Positions 36,864 through 45,797 of a stretch of 64,000 nt of DNA are shown here, in pieces. The notes below the pieces were generated by a model that saw nothing but the letters and a program-made list of their open reading frames with translations, had not been told where the DNA came from and ran no database searches. The position numbers and the translations under genes are program-made. Location of the stretch: positions 124,001 through 188,000 of the forward strand of contig NZ_JAAOLY010000006.1 of assembly GCF_011601275.1 (NCBI RefSeq), given 5' to 3'. Source of the DNA: Janthinobacterium lividum (GTDB taxonomy: Bacteria > Pseudomonadota > Gammaproteobacteria > Burkholderiales > Burkholderiaceae_D). Each line of letters starts with the position of its first letter. The first letter of the stretch is position 1.

Positions 36864-37535
36864 TTACTTCTTCGCTGGCGCGGGAGCGCGCTCTTTCAGC
36901 ACGCGCGCCACCAGTTCATCCATCACGCGCAGGGTTGCCGTCTGGGTTTGCGGCTCGGACTGGCCAGGGCGCGACAGCTGCGCCGGCGACGTCACGAAGC
37001 GGCCGTCGATGACGATGGTCGGCGCGCTGTCGATCTTGCTGGCGGTGATCAGCTGCTCGTTGCGTTTCAGCTTGGTCTGCACGCCGAACGAATTGAACAT
37101 GTCCAGGTATTTCGCCTTGTCGATGCCGTTCTTGACCAGCAGGTCGAGGATGGCGTCATCGCGGTTCAGGCGGTTGCGCTCGACGTGGATGGCGCGGAAG
37201 ATCTTGTCGTGGAACTGGTCCAGCTGGCCCATCGCTTCCAGGGTGGCATAAGCGTGCGCCTGAGAGTCTTTCGGGCCGGTGGCAGCCAGATGGACGCGGC
37301 GGAAGGCGATCTTGTCGCCCTGCTTCTTGACCCAGTCGTGCATCAGCGGATCGAGCGCGTAGCAATGCGGGCACGAATACATGAAGTACTCGACCACTTC
37401 CACCTTCTTGCCCGTGTCCGTACGCACTGGCGTCGTGAGCGTGGTAAAGCCGGTATCGGCCGCCATGGCGCCGCCGGTGGCCGCCACCAGAGTGACGGCG
37501 GCAAGCAGGGGACGCAAGAAACGCAGAAAACGCAT
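36864..37535 (-). CDS. dsbA: Thiol:disulfide interchange protein DsbA
   Basis: Periplasmic oxidant that introduces disulfides into exported proteins. It has 223 residues with a signal peptide ending GAMA. A thioredoxin fold holds the active site Cys55-Pro-His-Cys58 (FMYSCPHCYA) and the cis-proline region SAPTIVID. The insert helical domain is present. The small membrane protein gene follows within 11 nt. The re-oxidising partner DsbB is not in the window. Confidence 0.96.
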   Translation of the reverse strand: MRFLRFLRPLLAAVTLVAATGGAMAADTGFTTLTTPVRTDTGKKVEVVEYFMYSCPHCYALDPLMHDWVKKQGDKIAFRRVHLAATGPKDSQAHAYATLEAMGQLDQFHDKIFRAIHVERNRLNRDDAILDLLVKNGIDKAKYLDMFNSFGVQTKLKRNEQLITASKIDSAPTIVIDGRFVTSPAQLSRPGQSEPQTQTATLRVMDELVARVLKERAPAPAKK

Positions 37536-37680
37536 ATAAATCCTTCATCATAAGTGGTCGTGAACGGGGCGAGATTACCACTTTTTGCGCCGGGCGATGT
37601 CGCCATGTCGGAAAAAATCGCTTTTACGCGCTCCGTTTGCGCCCGATTAAGCCGCATTTAAGCCCCGCTGCGCCCCTGCC

Positions 37681-39225
37681 TCAGAAATGGTAGCGCGCCG
37701 ACACGCGCAGCTGGCGCGCATCGTTGAGGTAAATGCTGGAACGGCAGCCCGGCGCATCGCCGTAATGGCGGCGGTTGGCCAGGTTGCTGCCGGCCAATTC
37801 CAGCTCCCAGGCGCCCAGCTTGCGCGCATAGCGTCCGTCCACGGTGGCAAACGCAGGCACTTGCGCCAGGCAGCTGTTGGCGAAATCGGGGCCATAGCGT
37901 AGGGCGCGCAGCCATTGCACGCCGACGTCGGCACTGGCGCCGCCCTGCCCCGCCCAGTACAGGCGCAGGCTGGCCAGGGTCTTCGGCACGAGGGCGATGT
38001 CCGGGCCGTCGTAGGCGTAATCGTCATAGCGCGCATGCACTTGCCGCAACTGAGCGTCAAGGCGCCAGTCGCGCGCCAGCGCCATGCTGGCTTCGATGGC
38101 GACGCCGTCGCGACGCGAGGGGTCGAGGTTGCCCGCAAAGCCCAGCTGTCCCAGGTTCTGGTCGAAGACGATCTGGTTGCTCAGGCGCTCGCTGAAGACG
38201 CGCACGGAAGCGCTGCGCGCCGCGTCGCCGAAGGTGGCGCCCACTTCCATGTCGCGCCGCAGCTGTCCCGCCAGCGGGCGGTAGCCGGCGCGGGTATAAC
38301 CATCGTCATCGATGCGGTAGCTGCGCGCGGCCTTGGCGTACACGCTCAGTTGCGGGCGCAATTGCAGGCTGCCCTGCAAGTCCCAGGCATTCTGGTTTTC
38401 CCAGTCGCTGCCGCCGGCGGGCATGTCGGCCGGATCGAGCTGGAACTGTTCATGCCGCAACCCCAGCAGCAGGCGCGGCGCATACGGGCCGCCGAAGGCC
38501 AGCTCTTCGCGCAGCAGCAGCGCGCGCGAATACTGGCGGCGCTGCGCATCACCATCGCGGCCCGAGCGCCGCTGCCACTGCATCAGGTCCAGGCCCACTT
38601 CCGTATCCGTGCCCACGCCGCCCACCTTGCCGTAATGGCGCAAGCGTGGCGCCAGCTGCCGGCGGCGGCTGCTGTACGTCGACTCGCTGCTGCCGTCCTC
38701 GCCCGCATAGTGGGCCGTGGCGCGCTTTTCCCGCTGAGACAGTTCCACGCCCAGCTCGAAACTGCCCACATAGCGCTGCACGAAGGCGCTGGCGCGCCGC
38801 ACCTCATAGCGGTACAGGTCTTCCGGGCGGGCCGCCAGCAAGGCCAGGAACGGCGCCTCGGGCGCGGGATAGCGGGTGTCCTGCTTCAGCTGGTCGGCGC
38901 TGAAGCCGAAGCGGCCCTGGCGCAGCTTCCATTCCGCGCCGCCGTTGAAGCCGCGCTGGTGAAACACGCTGCCGTCGCGGTAATTGCCATTGCGCAGGCC
39001 GTCGAAGGCCACGTCGAGCACCATGCCGCCCTGGTCGCGCGACAGGGCGCCGCGCGCGCTGTGCTGGCCGCCCTGCGCCAGTTCGGCGGACAAGTCGCCA
39101 TGCGTGACGCCGGCCGCAGCGCCATCCACGCCAGCCACGCCATCCTGCGCGCACGCCGGCATGGCCAGGACGCACAGCAGCAAGGTGCGCGCGGCGATGG
39201 TCAGGGCGGAAAGGGCAGGCATCAT
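37681..39225 (-). CDS. TonB-receptor-like beta-barrel lacking the plug domain
   Basis: 514 residues. A signal peptide (ending about MPACA) is followed almost directly by barrel-type sequence: LSAELAQGGQHSARGALS, GFNGGAEWKLRQGRFGFSADQ and so on. The C-terminus RQLRVSARYHF has the terminal Phe expected for BAM-assembled barrels. No TonB box and no plug motifs (for example the usual GSGAIGGVIN region) are present, and only 144 bp separate it from the next gene upstream. No frameshifted plug is therefore hidden there. The family match is to the barrel half of siderophore/vitamin-type receptors. It could be an open or differently plugged pore, or a decayed receptor with an intact frame. Confidence 0.8.
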   Translation of the reverse strand: MMPALSALTIAARTLLLCVLAMPACAQDGVAGVDGAAAGVTHGDLSAELAQGGQHSARGALSRDQGGMVLDVAFDGLRNGNYRDGSVFHQRGFNGGAEWKLRQGRFGFSADQLKQDTRYPAPEAPFLALLAARPEDLYRYEVRRASAFVQRYVGSFELGVELSQREKRATAHYAGEDGSSESTYSSRRRQLAPRLRHYGKVGGVGTDTEVGLDLMQWQRRSGRDGDAQRRQYSRALLLREELAFGGPYAPRLLLGLRHEQFQLDPADMPAGGSDWENQNAWDLQGSLQLRPQLSVYAKAARSYRIDDDGYTRAGYRPLAGQLRRDMEVGATFGDAARSASVRVFSERLSNQIVFDQNLGQLGFAGNLDPSRRDGVAIEASMALARDWRLDAQLRQVHARYDDYAYDGPDIALVPKTLASLRLYWAGQGGASADVGVQWLRALRYGPDFANSCLAQVPAFATVDGRYARKLGAWELELAGSNLANRRHYGDAPGCRSSIYLNDARQLRVSARYHF

Positions 39226-39369
39226 GGCGGAAAGCTGGGTGCGCTACCGGGGCGCGCACGCACGGTAACAGGAAGGATGGCAAAAGCGAATCATTATACG
39301 CACGGCGCACGGCGCCGCAAGCAATGGGCAAGTGGCCGGCATGGCGCATCGGCGTCTGGCCGGCGGCCC

Positions 39370-40260
39370 TCAGCTTCCAAGGCGCGCCTCGTCGGCCAGG
39401 AAGTCGATGAAGGTGCGCACTTTCGACGACAGGTAGCGGCGGCTCGTGTAGACGGCGTAGACACTGCCGCCCGCCAGCTTGAAATCGTCGAAGAGGCGCA
39501 CCAGGCGCCCGGCCGCCAGGTCCGCATCCGTTTGCCACGATGGCAGCAGGGCGATGCCCATGCCGTCGAGCGCGGCCGCGTGCAGCAGGCTTTCGTTATT
39601 GCATTGCAGCACGGGCGTAAACTTCACCGTTTCGCGTCCCTGCGGCCCATCGAAGGCCAGCTCATTGCCGTTCGCCAACAAGGAATAGCTGATCATGGCG
39701 TGCTGCGTGAGGTCTTGCGGCAGCTGCGGCCGGCCCGCGCGCGCCAGGTAGGCGGGCGCGGCCACCAGATGAAAGGCGATGCTGCCGATGGGCCGCGCGA
39801 TCAGGGCCGGCGATGGCGCCTGGCTCACGCGCAGGGCCAGGTCGAAGCCCTCTTCCACCAGGTTGACGACTCTGCCGCTCAAGTCGATGTCGAACGTCAC
39901 TTCCGGGAAGCGCTCACGGTAGGCCACCAGGGTGCGCGTAAAGATGGCGTTGGCGAACCAGACGGGAGCGCTCAGGCGCAGCATGCCACGCGGCACCACC
40001 GTCGTGCGGCCGACCGTTGCTTCCACCTCGTCGAGGTTGTCGAGCATGTCGCGGCACTGTTCAAAATATACCTTGCCGATTTCCGTCAGGCTCAGGTGGC
40101 GGCTGCTGCGGTTCAGCAGACGCGCGCCCAGGTGGCGTTCCAAGTGCATCACGTGCTTGCTGACCATGGCCGGCGACAGGTCGAGGCGCTCGCTGGCGCG
40201 CACGAAACTGTCCTGTTCCACCACGGCGCGAAACACGCGCATGCTGCGCAAGGTATCCAT
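39370..40260 (-). CDS. LysR family transcriptional regulator
   Basis: 296 residues from the ATG at 40260; ATGs at 40266 and 40299 are alternatives. The HTH is about 6-35 (VVEQDSFVRASERLDLSPAM and following). The effector domain includes GMLRLSAPVWFANAIF and EEGFDLALRV, typical of the CrgA/DmlR-like group. It is divergent from the LigB-type dioxygenase gene, which it probably controls; the 112-bp gap would hold both promoters. Confidence 0.92.
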   Translation of the reverse strand: MDTLRSMRVFRAVVEQDSFVRASERLDLSPAMVSKHVMHLERHLGARLLNRSSRHLSLTEIGKVYFEQCRDMLDNLDEVEATVGRTTVVPRGMLRLSAPVWFANAIFTRTLVAYRERFPEVTFDIDLSGRVVNLVEEGFDLALRVSQAPSPALIARPIGSIAFHLVAAPAYLARAGRPQLPQDLTQHAMISYSLLANGNELAFDGPQGRETVKFTPVLQCNNESLLHAAALDGMGIALLPSWQTDADLAAGRLVRLFDDFKLAGGSVYAVYTSRRYLSSKVRTFIDFLADEARLGS

Positions 40261-40372
40261 ACCCATCCAATCATCAACAAATTGGAAATGATATATCAAT
40301 AACTGCGATCTTGATCAACTGACTGGGCATGACTATCATCGATAGCATCAGCCATTCCACTGCGGAGCCGCC

Positions 40373-41191
40373 ATGCAAGAGCACACCTTCCCTACCTACT
40401 TCCTGTCGCACGGCGGCGGCCCTTGGCCGTTCATGAAAGACCAGTTCGGCGGCCGCTACGACGTGCTCGAAGCGTCGTTGCAGGATATCCCGCGCCAGAT
40501 CGGCGCGCGCCCGAAAGCCGTACTCGTCGTCACGGCGCACTGGGAAGGACCGCAATTTCTCGTCTCGGCCAGCCCCCGGCCGGGCATGATCTACGACTAT
40601 TCGGGCTTTCCGCCGCACACCTATCAAATCCAGTACCCGGCGCCCGGCGCGCCCGAGCTGGCGGCGCAGGTAAAACAGTTGCTCGACGCTGCCGGCCACC
40701 CGGCGCGCCTCGACCATGAACGGGGTTTCGACCACGGCACCTTCAGCGCCCTGTTCCCCATCTATCCGCAGGCGGACGTGCCGCTGGTGCAGCTGTCGCT
40801 GAAACACGGCTACGACCCGCTCACCCACGTCGAAGTGGGCCGCGCGCTGGCCAGCCTGCGCCGGCAAGGTGTGCTGATCGTCGGCAGCGGCCTTAGTTAC
40901 CATAACCTGCGCCAGTTCGGCCAGGCGGGCGCCGTCGCCTCGCACCAGTTCGACGCCTGGCTGCGCCAGACGATGACCTTGCCGCCGGAACAAAGATTGG
41001 AGCAATTGCTGGCCTGGGACAGGGCACCGGGCGCGCGCCAGGCCCATCCGCAGGAAGACCATCTGCTGCCGCTGATGGTGGCGCTCGGCGCGGCCGAGCA
41101 GGAAGCGGCGCAGGTCGTGTATCACGAGGAGGATTTCTTCGGGGCGCTGGCGGTGACGAGTTTCCGGTTTGGAACGACTGGCGGAAATTAG
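40373..41191 (+). CDS. LigB/DODA-type extradiol dioxygenase family protein (YgiD-like)
   Basis: 272 residues. N-terminal SHGGGP (12-17) supplies the first metal-ligand His, with further His in VVTAHWEGPQF, FDHGTFSALFP and SGLSYHNLR. Related enzymes use Fe or Zn to open catechol-type rings (LigB, DOPA dioxygenase). The YgiD group has been linked to 4,5-DOPA extradiol cleavage. The substrate here is not determinable. It is divergent from a LysR regulator. Confidence 0.88.
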   Translation: MQEHTFPTYFLSHGGGPWPFMKDQFGGRYDVLEASLQDIPRQIGARPKAVLVVTAHWEGPQFLVSASPRPGMIYDYSGFPPHTYQIQYPAPGAPELAAQVKQLLDAAGHPARLDHERGFDHGTFSALFPIYPQADVPLVQLSLKHGYDPLTHVEVGRALASLRRQGVLIVGSGLSYHNLRQFGQAGAVASHQFDAWLRQTMTLPPEQRLEQLLAWDRAPGARQAHPQEDHLLPLMVALGAAEQEAAQVVYHEEDFFGALAVTSFRFGTTGGN

Positions 41192-41200
41192 CAACGAGCC

Positions 41201-41265
41201 GGGGTCAGACCCTCAACACCGCTAACGGCCGGTTCAGCGCCAACGTCACCGGGGGGTCTGACCCC
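41201..41265. repeat. Inverted GGGGTCAGACCC / GGGTCTGACCCC element
   Basis: GGGGTCAGACCC (41201-41212) and GGGGTCTGACCCC (41253-41265) are each nearly self-complementary and also inverted relative to each other. They enclose about 40 bp just past the dioxygenase gene. It looks like a dispersed intergenic repeat, but only one copy was seen in this window. Confidence 0.6.
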
Positions 41266-41273
41266 AGAATTTT

Positions 41274-41301
41274 AAAAAGCCGCTAACTAGCGGCTTTTTT
41301 T
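41274..41301. terminator. Bidirectional terminator between convergent genes
   Basis: The stem GCCGCTA/TAGCGGC (41279-41285 with 41288-41294) has a 2-nt loop as drawn. An A-run is on the left and a T-run on the right, so it serves both the dioxygenase (plus) and RbgA (minus) transcripts. Confidence 0.88.
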
Positions 41302-41303
41302 AG

Positions 41304-42251
41304 TTAAGTCCCGCGCTTGCCCCGCGCCGCATTCTTCGCTTTTTCAGCAGCGATCTCGGCCGCCTTGGCCGCTTTTTCCGCCATCTCGGCCGCGTGCTGG
41401 GCCATCAGGGCCGCGCGCGTGTCCGGCGTTTCCAGCGAGATGCGTCCCAGGATGCCACTGCGGTAGTCGAGCAGCAGGGTGTGCGACGCCTTCTCGAAAT
41501 CGTAGTCGCCGCCCTTGATGCGGAAGCCGCGCTTGGCGGCGATGCCCTCGACCACGCCGATGGCGTCGACTTCACCGATCTTGGTGCCGTAGCGGGTTGC
41601 CAGCAAGTCCGGGTAGCGCTTGAGCAATTCCTCGGCCAGGAACACGGCCACTTCCTCTTCGATCAGCGCGTTCGAGCCGATGGCGTGGCTGGCGGCCAGC
41701 ATCAGGCCGTCGCTGGGGATGGCGATCTTCGGCCACAGCATGCCGGGCGTATCGACGAGGATGGTGTTCTTGTCCAGGTACAGCTTTTGCTGCATTTTCG
41801 TCACGGCCGGCTCGTCGCCCACCTTGGCCACGCGCTTTTTCAGCAGCGCGTTCATCAGGGTCGACTTGCCCACGTTGGGGATGCCCATGATCATGATGCG
41901 CAGCGGCTTCGTCGGCACGCCGCGGTGCGGCGCCAGCGACTTGGCCAGGTCCGGAATGCGCGCCACGTCGCCTGGCTTCTTGGTCGTCATCGCATACGCG
42001 GTCACGCCTTCCTGGGCATTGAAGTACGCCACCCAGGCGGCGGTCGCGGCAGGGTCGGCCAGGTCAGTCTTGTTGAGGATTTTCAGGCAAGGGCGCTGGC
42101 GGAACAGGCGCAGCTCGTCCACCATGGGATTGCAGCTGGCTGCCGGCAGGCGCGCGTCCACCACTTCAATCACCAGATCGGTGTTTTCCATGGTTTCGGC
42201 CGCTTTCTTGCGGGCCGCGTTCATGTGTCCTGGGTACCATTGTATCGCCAT
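41304..42251 (-). CDS. ylqF: Ribosome biogenesis GTPase YlqF/RbgA
   Basis: GTPase for late assembly of the 50S subunit. It has 315 residues with circularly permuted G motifs: G4 NKTD (about 60-63) precedes G1 GIPNVGKST (about 122-130) and G3 DTPG (about 165). The N-terminus IQWYPGHMNAARK is characteristic. An Ala/Lys-rich C-terminal tail (about 280-315) extends past the usual domain. It stands alone; the terminator downstream is shared. Confidence 0.95.
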   Translation of the reverse strand: MAIQWYPGHMNAARKKAAETMENTDLVIEVVDARLPAASCNPMVDELRLFRQRPCLKILNKTDLADPAATAAWVAYFNAQEGVTAYAMTTKKPGDVARIPDLAKSLAPHRGVPTKPLRIMIMGIPNVGKSTLMNALLKKRVAKVGDEPAVTKMQQKLYLDKNTILVDTPGMLWPKIAIPSDGLMLAASHAIGSNALIEEEVAVFLAEELLKRYPDLLATRYGTKIGEVDAIGVVEGIAAKRGFRIKGGDYDFEKASHTLLLDYRSGILGRISLETPDTRAALMAQHAAEMAEKAAKAAEIAAEKAKNAARGKRGT

Positions 42252-42452
42252 GCTCTTGCTTTCAAAATCGTTCAGTCAATCCGCTATTTTACGTGGTTGC
42301 CGCCACGACGTCCCATTTTCCGCCGCCAGCGCCAGCCGTGCGACGCGAACGAGACAATTGGTGATAATTTAGCAGTTACATGAATGATAAGATCCGCAGT
42401 CCGTCCAGCCTGGGCGGATTCTCCATTGCAAGCTCAACCTGGCACGCATTCC

Positions 42453-43250
42453 ATGCATCTTCCCCGTTTCCTCCTCCTCGCCCCCTTTTGCGCCTGCCTG
42501 CTACCCGCCATGGCCCAGGAACAAGCGGCGGTGCCGGGCGACGCAGTGCACCAGGAAATGCAACAGATTGTCGATGTGCAAGGCACGCGCGATCCCGACC
42601 TGCGCCCCTACCGCACCATGCTCAAGGGACTCGACGCGTATGCCGACCATCAGCGCCTGGCACCGGGCGCGCCGCTGCGCTTCATGCTGATCCCCGCCAC
42701 GCCGAAGGCCAGGCTCGATGGCGTGACCCTGCACCTGTCGGCCGACAACCTGTCTATCCCCGTGCCGCTGGCGGCGGACGGCGGTTTCACCTTGACGCGC
42801 GACAAGACCGCCTTCGATGCAAATGCCGACCTGGTCAGCAACAAGAAGCGCGATACCCTGCGCTGGCGCGCCGACATCCACACGCCGGGCCTGCCCCAGA
42901 ACGTGCGCCGCCTGGGCGACTTGCGCCTGGAATGCGAAATCCGCTGGGCCGTCGAGCAGGATGACTTGCCGTTTGTGCGGCGCAACCTGTTCCGCCTGGC
43001 GGGCGGGCCATGCCACTCGTCGCTGATCCACGTGCCGTATCCCGTGTTCCGCAAGCTGCTTGCCGTGCAGGCGCGCTCGGGCGAGCGCACGCTGGACATC
43101 CGCATCACGGAAGACCGCCAGCGCTACGTGCCGCCGCTGCATGACGCGAGCTGGGACGACAATACCCTGCTGACCCTCACGTATGCCGACGACGGCAACA
43201 TGGCGCAAGCCGTCCCCGCAGCGCCCATGAAGGCGGCGCTGCGCCAGTGA
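42453..43250 (+). CDS. Exported protein of unknown function
   Basis: 265 residues from the ATG at 42453, with a signal peptide (LPRFLLLAPFCACLLPAMAQ). The mature part looks like a mixed beta domain with TRDPDLRPYRTMLKGLDAY, FMLIPATPKARLDGVTLHL and KRDTLRWRADIHTPGLP. I do not recognise a characterised family. An upstream in-frame ATG at 42384 is possible but would bury the signal peptide. Confidence 0.75.
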   Translation: MHLPRFLLLAPFCACLLPAMAQEQAAVPGDAVHQEMQQIVDVQGTRDPDLRPYRTMLKGLDAYADHQRLAPGAPLRFMLIPATPKARLDGVTLHLSADNLSIPVPLAADGGFTLTRDKTAFDANADLVSNKKRDTLRWRADIHTPGLPQNVRRLGDLRLECEIRWAVEQDDLPFVRRNLFRLAGGPCHSSLIHVPYPVFRKLLAVQARSGERTLDIRITEDRQRYVPPLHDASWDDNTLLTLTYADDGNMAQAVPAAPMKAALRQ

Positions 43251-43412
43251 TACGTGCCCGAAAAGCCAGGTCAAGTATTTCCATAGAGATTTTTTTATTT
43301 ACTGAGAGTAATAAAAAAGTGTGCTCTAATATCGCCTCTTAAATGAAAAGCAATTATTTTCCAGGCTGGCTCCCGCCAGATGCAGGGAGATAGGCGATGG
43401 GGATAGCTCGAT

Positions 43413-43745
43413 ATGATGATGATGATGGAACACACTGGCAAGGCGCCCAAGCGCGTGCCGCGCAATGACTGGAAGAAGGAATGCCGGCAATTGCAGGGGC
43501 AAGTGGCGCAGCTGGAAGAGCGCCTGAAACGCCAGAGCGCCGACAGCTATGGCTTGCAAATGCTGTATGACCAACTGGTCAATGAAATCAAGCACCACCG
43601 CGACATGTTGCAGCTCGACAGTTTTGATGCGGATAAATCATCGCTCGTCTACACGCAGGCCTGGCGCCGCTTCATGGCCGGCGAGGCGCTCGACTACCAG
43701 ACGCACCGCCACACGAATTCCAGCAGCCGCCCTACCCTGCTTTAG
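43413..43745 (+). CDS. Small coiled-coil protein of unknown function
   Basis: 110 residues with no signal peptide. Residues about 20-45 form a predicted coiled coil (ECRQLQGQVAQLEERLKRQ); later YDQLVNEIKHHRDMLQLDS is also helical. The gene begins with five consecutive ATG codons, so the exact start is unclear. Its stop abuts the stop of the convergent deacetylase gene. Function unknown. Confidence 0.65.
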   Translation: MMMMMEHTGKAPKRVPRNDWKKECRQLQGQVAQLEERLKRQSADSYGLQMLYDQLVNEIKHHRDMLQLDSFDADKSSLVYTQAWRRFMAGEALDYQTHRHTNSSSRPTLL

Positions 43746-44672
43746 TCAGAGTTCCGCCAGCGCCTTCACGTGCGCCGCCACGCTGCGGCCCAGCGACGAC
43801 AGGTTGTAGCCCCCTTCGAGGCAGCTGACGATGCGGCCTTTGCCATACTGATTGGCCACGGCCATCATCTGCTGCGTCATCCACGTGTAGTCGGCCTCCA
43901 CCAGGCCCATGCCGCCCACGTCGTCTTCGCGGTGGGCGTCGAAACCGGCGGAAATGAAAATCATCTGCGGCTGCTGGCGGTGCAGCGCGGGCAGCCAGTG
44001 GTCGAGCACCAGCTGGCGCACGGCGTCGCCCTTCGAGCGGGCAGGTACGGGCACGTTGACGCGCGTGTCGGTGTACGATTCCACGTCGCTGTACGGATAG
44101 AACGGGTGCTGGAAAAAACTCACCATCAGGATGCGCGGATCGTGCGCCACGGACTCGGCCGTGCCATTGCCATGGTGCACGTCGAAATCGACGATGGCGA
44201 CGCGCTCCAGGCCGCGCACGTCGAGCGCATGCTTGGCGGCGATGGCGACATTATTGAACAGGCAAAAACCCATCGGTTCGCTGGGCCGCGCATGGTGGCC
44301 GGGCGGACGGATCGCGCAGAAGGCATTGCTGATCTCGCCATCGATGACGGCGTCCGTGGCTGCCACGGCCGAGCCGGCGGCGGCCAGCGCCGCGTCATAG
44401 CTGTGCGCGTTGAGCAAGGTGTCGCCGTCGAGCGGATAGTAGTCGCCCTCTTGCGGCACATTGTCGCGCACCAGGCCGATGGCCGTGGCGCTGTGGTTGC
44501 GCTCGATATCGGACAATTGCGCGCGCACGCCGTCGCGGTGTTCGACCAGGTCGCTGATGTGCGCGAGGATCAATTGATCATTGATGGCCTGCAAGCGGGC
44601 CGGCGATTCAGGGTGCCAGTCGCCCATTTCATGGCGCTGGCAATCGGGATGGGTATAAATGGCTGTGCTCAT
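43746..44672 (-). CDS. Histone deacetylase-like (class II-type) amidohydrolase
   Basis: 308 residues, zinc-dependent arginase/deacetylase fold. The catalytic His pair lies in RPPGHHARP. Zinc ligands come from DFDVHHGNGT (Asp and His) and SAGFDAH (Asp), and the C-terminal CLEGGYNLSSLG is conserved. Bacterial members act on acetylpolyamines or acetylated small molecules/proteins; the substrate is unknown here. It is divergent from the MoxR operon. Confidence 0.93.
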   Translation of the reverse strand: MSTAIYTHPDCQRHEMGDWHPESPARLQAINDQLILAHISDLVEHRDGVRAQLSDIERNHSATAIGLVRDNVPQEGDYYPLDGDTLLNAHSYDAALAAAGSAVAATDAVIDGEISNAFCAIRPPGHHARPSEPMGFCLFNNVAIAAKHALDVRGLERVAIVDFDVHHGNGTAESVAHDPRILMVSFFQHPFYPYSDVESYTDTRVNVPVPARSKGDAVRQLVLDHWLPALHRQQPQMIFISAGFDAHREDDVGGMGLVEADYTWMTQQMMAVANQYGKGRIVSCLEGGYNLSSLGRSVAAHVKALAEL

Positions 44673-44883
44673 GCGCTGTACTGGTTACCTCTGTCTCTGT
44701 CCATTCTCCGGGAACACTGCATGGCATTCCTGTTCGCCCTGCGCGTTCTCGCATAAAATCACTGGCCGGTCTGTGCCGCTACCGCACTAATCTACCACGT
44801 GCACGGCACGGGCGGGCGGCACGGCTTGACCTGGCCAAAGCGATTGTAAATTAAATAATCCGACTTACTGTGATAGAAATAGC

Positions 44884-45792
44884 ATGTTTTCGAAAATACA
44901 CCAGGCCGCACAGCAGATCGGCGAAGTTCTCGTCGGCAAACACTTGCAGATCCGCCAGACCCTCGCCTGCGTGCTGGCCGGCGGCCACCTGCTGATCGAA
45001 GACGTGCCCGGCGTGGGCAAGACCACCCTGGCCCATGCGCTGGCCATCTCGCTGGGCCTGCAATGGAAGCGCCAGCAATTTACCAGCGACCTGCTGCCCG
45101 CCGACGTGGCCGGCATGAGCGTGTATGACCGGGGCAGTGGCAGCTTCGTGTTTCACCCCGGTCCCCTGTTCACGCAAGTGCTGCTGGCCGACGAGATCAA
45201 CCGCGCCACGCCGAAGACGCAGTCGGGCTTGCTCGAAGCGATGGAAGAGCGGCAAGTGACGCTCGATGGCGTCACGCACGCGCTGCCGCAGCCGTTTTTC
45301 GTCATCGCCACGCAGAACTGCGCGCACCAGCTGGGCACCTTCCCCCTGCCCGAATCGCAGCTCGACCGTTTTCTCATGTGCGTGACCCTCGGCTACCCCG
45401 ATGCAGCCGCCGAACGGGCGCTGCTGCTGGGCGCCGACCGCCGCGCCATGCTGCACACCTTGCCGGCCGTCATGAATGGAGAAGAATTGCTGCAGGCGCA
45501 AGCGGGCCTGCGCGCCATCCACGCCTCGGCCACCGTCGTCGACTACGTGCTGGCCCTCGTGCATGCCACGCGCGCGCCGGGCGTGTTTGCCGATGGCCTG
45601 AGCCCGCGCGCCGCGCTGGCCCTGCTGCAGGCGGCGCGCGCCTGGGCCGCCCTGGAAGGCCGCGACCACGTCACGCCCGACGATGTGCAAGCCGTGCTGC
45701 TGCCCGTCTGCGCCCACCGCCTGCATGCGGCGCAAGGGTCCACGGACAGCCGCGCGCTGCTGCAGCACATGCTCTTGAGTATTCCCGTCTGA
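44884..45792 (+). CDS. MoxR family AAA+ ATPase
   Basis: 302 residues. Walker A GVGKTT (43-48), Walker B LLADEIN (about 99-105), sensor 1 FFVIATQNC and the C-terminal lid are present. MoxR ATPases act as chaperones for partner proteins, commonly encoded as MoxR-DUF58-transglutaminase operons, as here. It starts the four-gene operon ending in mltB. AT-rich sequence just upstream of 44884 may hold the promoter. Confidence 0.94.
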   Translation: MFSKIHQAAQQIGEVLVGKHLQIRQTLACVLAGGHLLIEDVPGVGKTTLAHALAISLGLQWKRQQFTSDLLPADVAGMSVYDRGSGSFVFHPGPLFTQVLLADEINRATPKTQSGLLEAMEERQVTLDGVTHALPQPFFVIATQNCAHQLGTFPLPESQLDRFLMCVTLGYPDAAAERALLLGADRRAMLHTLPAVMNGEELLQAQAGLRAIHASATVVDYVLALVHATRAPGVFADGLSPRAALALLQAARAWAALEGRDHVTPDDVQAVLLPVCAHRLHAAQGSTDSRALLQHMLLSIPV

Positions 45793-45797
45793 CAGCC

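Noticed and set aside
37681-39225. Frameshift hiding the plug domain of the barrel protein
   Set aside because: Only 144 bp lie between its start and the next gene, too short for a plug of about 130-150 residues, and the signal peptide is in frame with the barrel.
37915-40302. Very long plus-strand open frame opposite the plug-less barrel and LysR genes
   Set aside because: It spans two genes in antisense, is compositionally unlike a protein and has no start signal.
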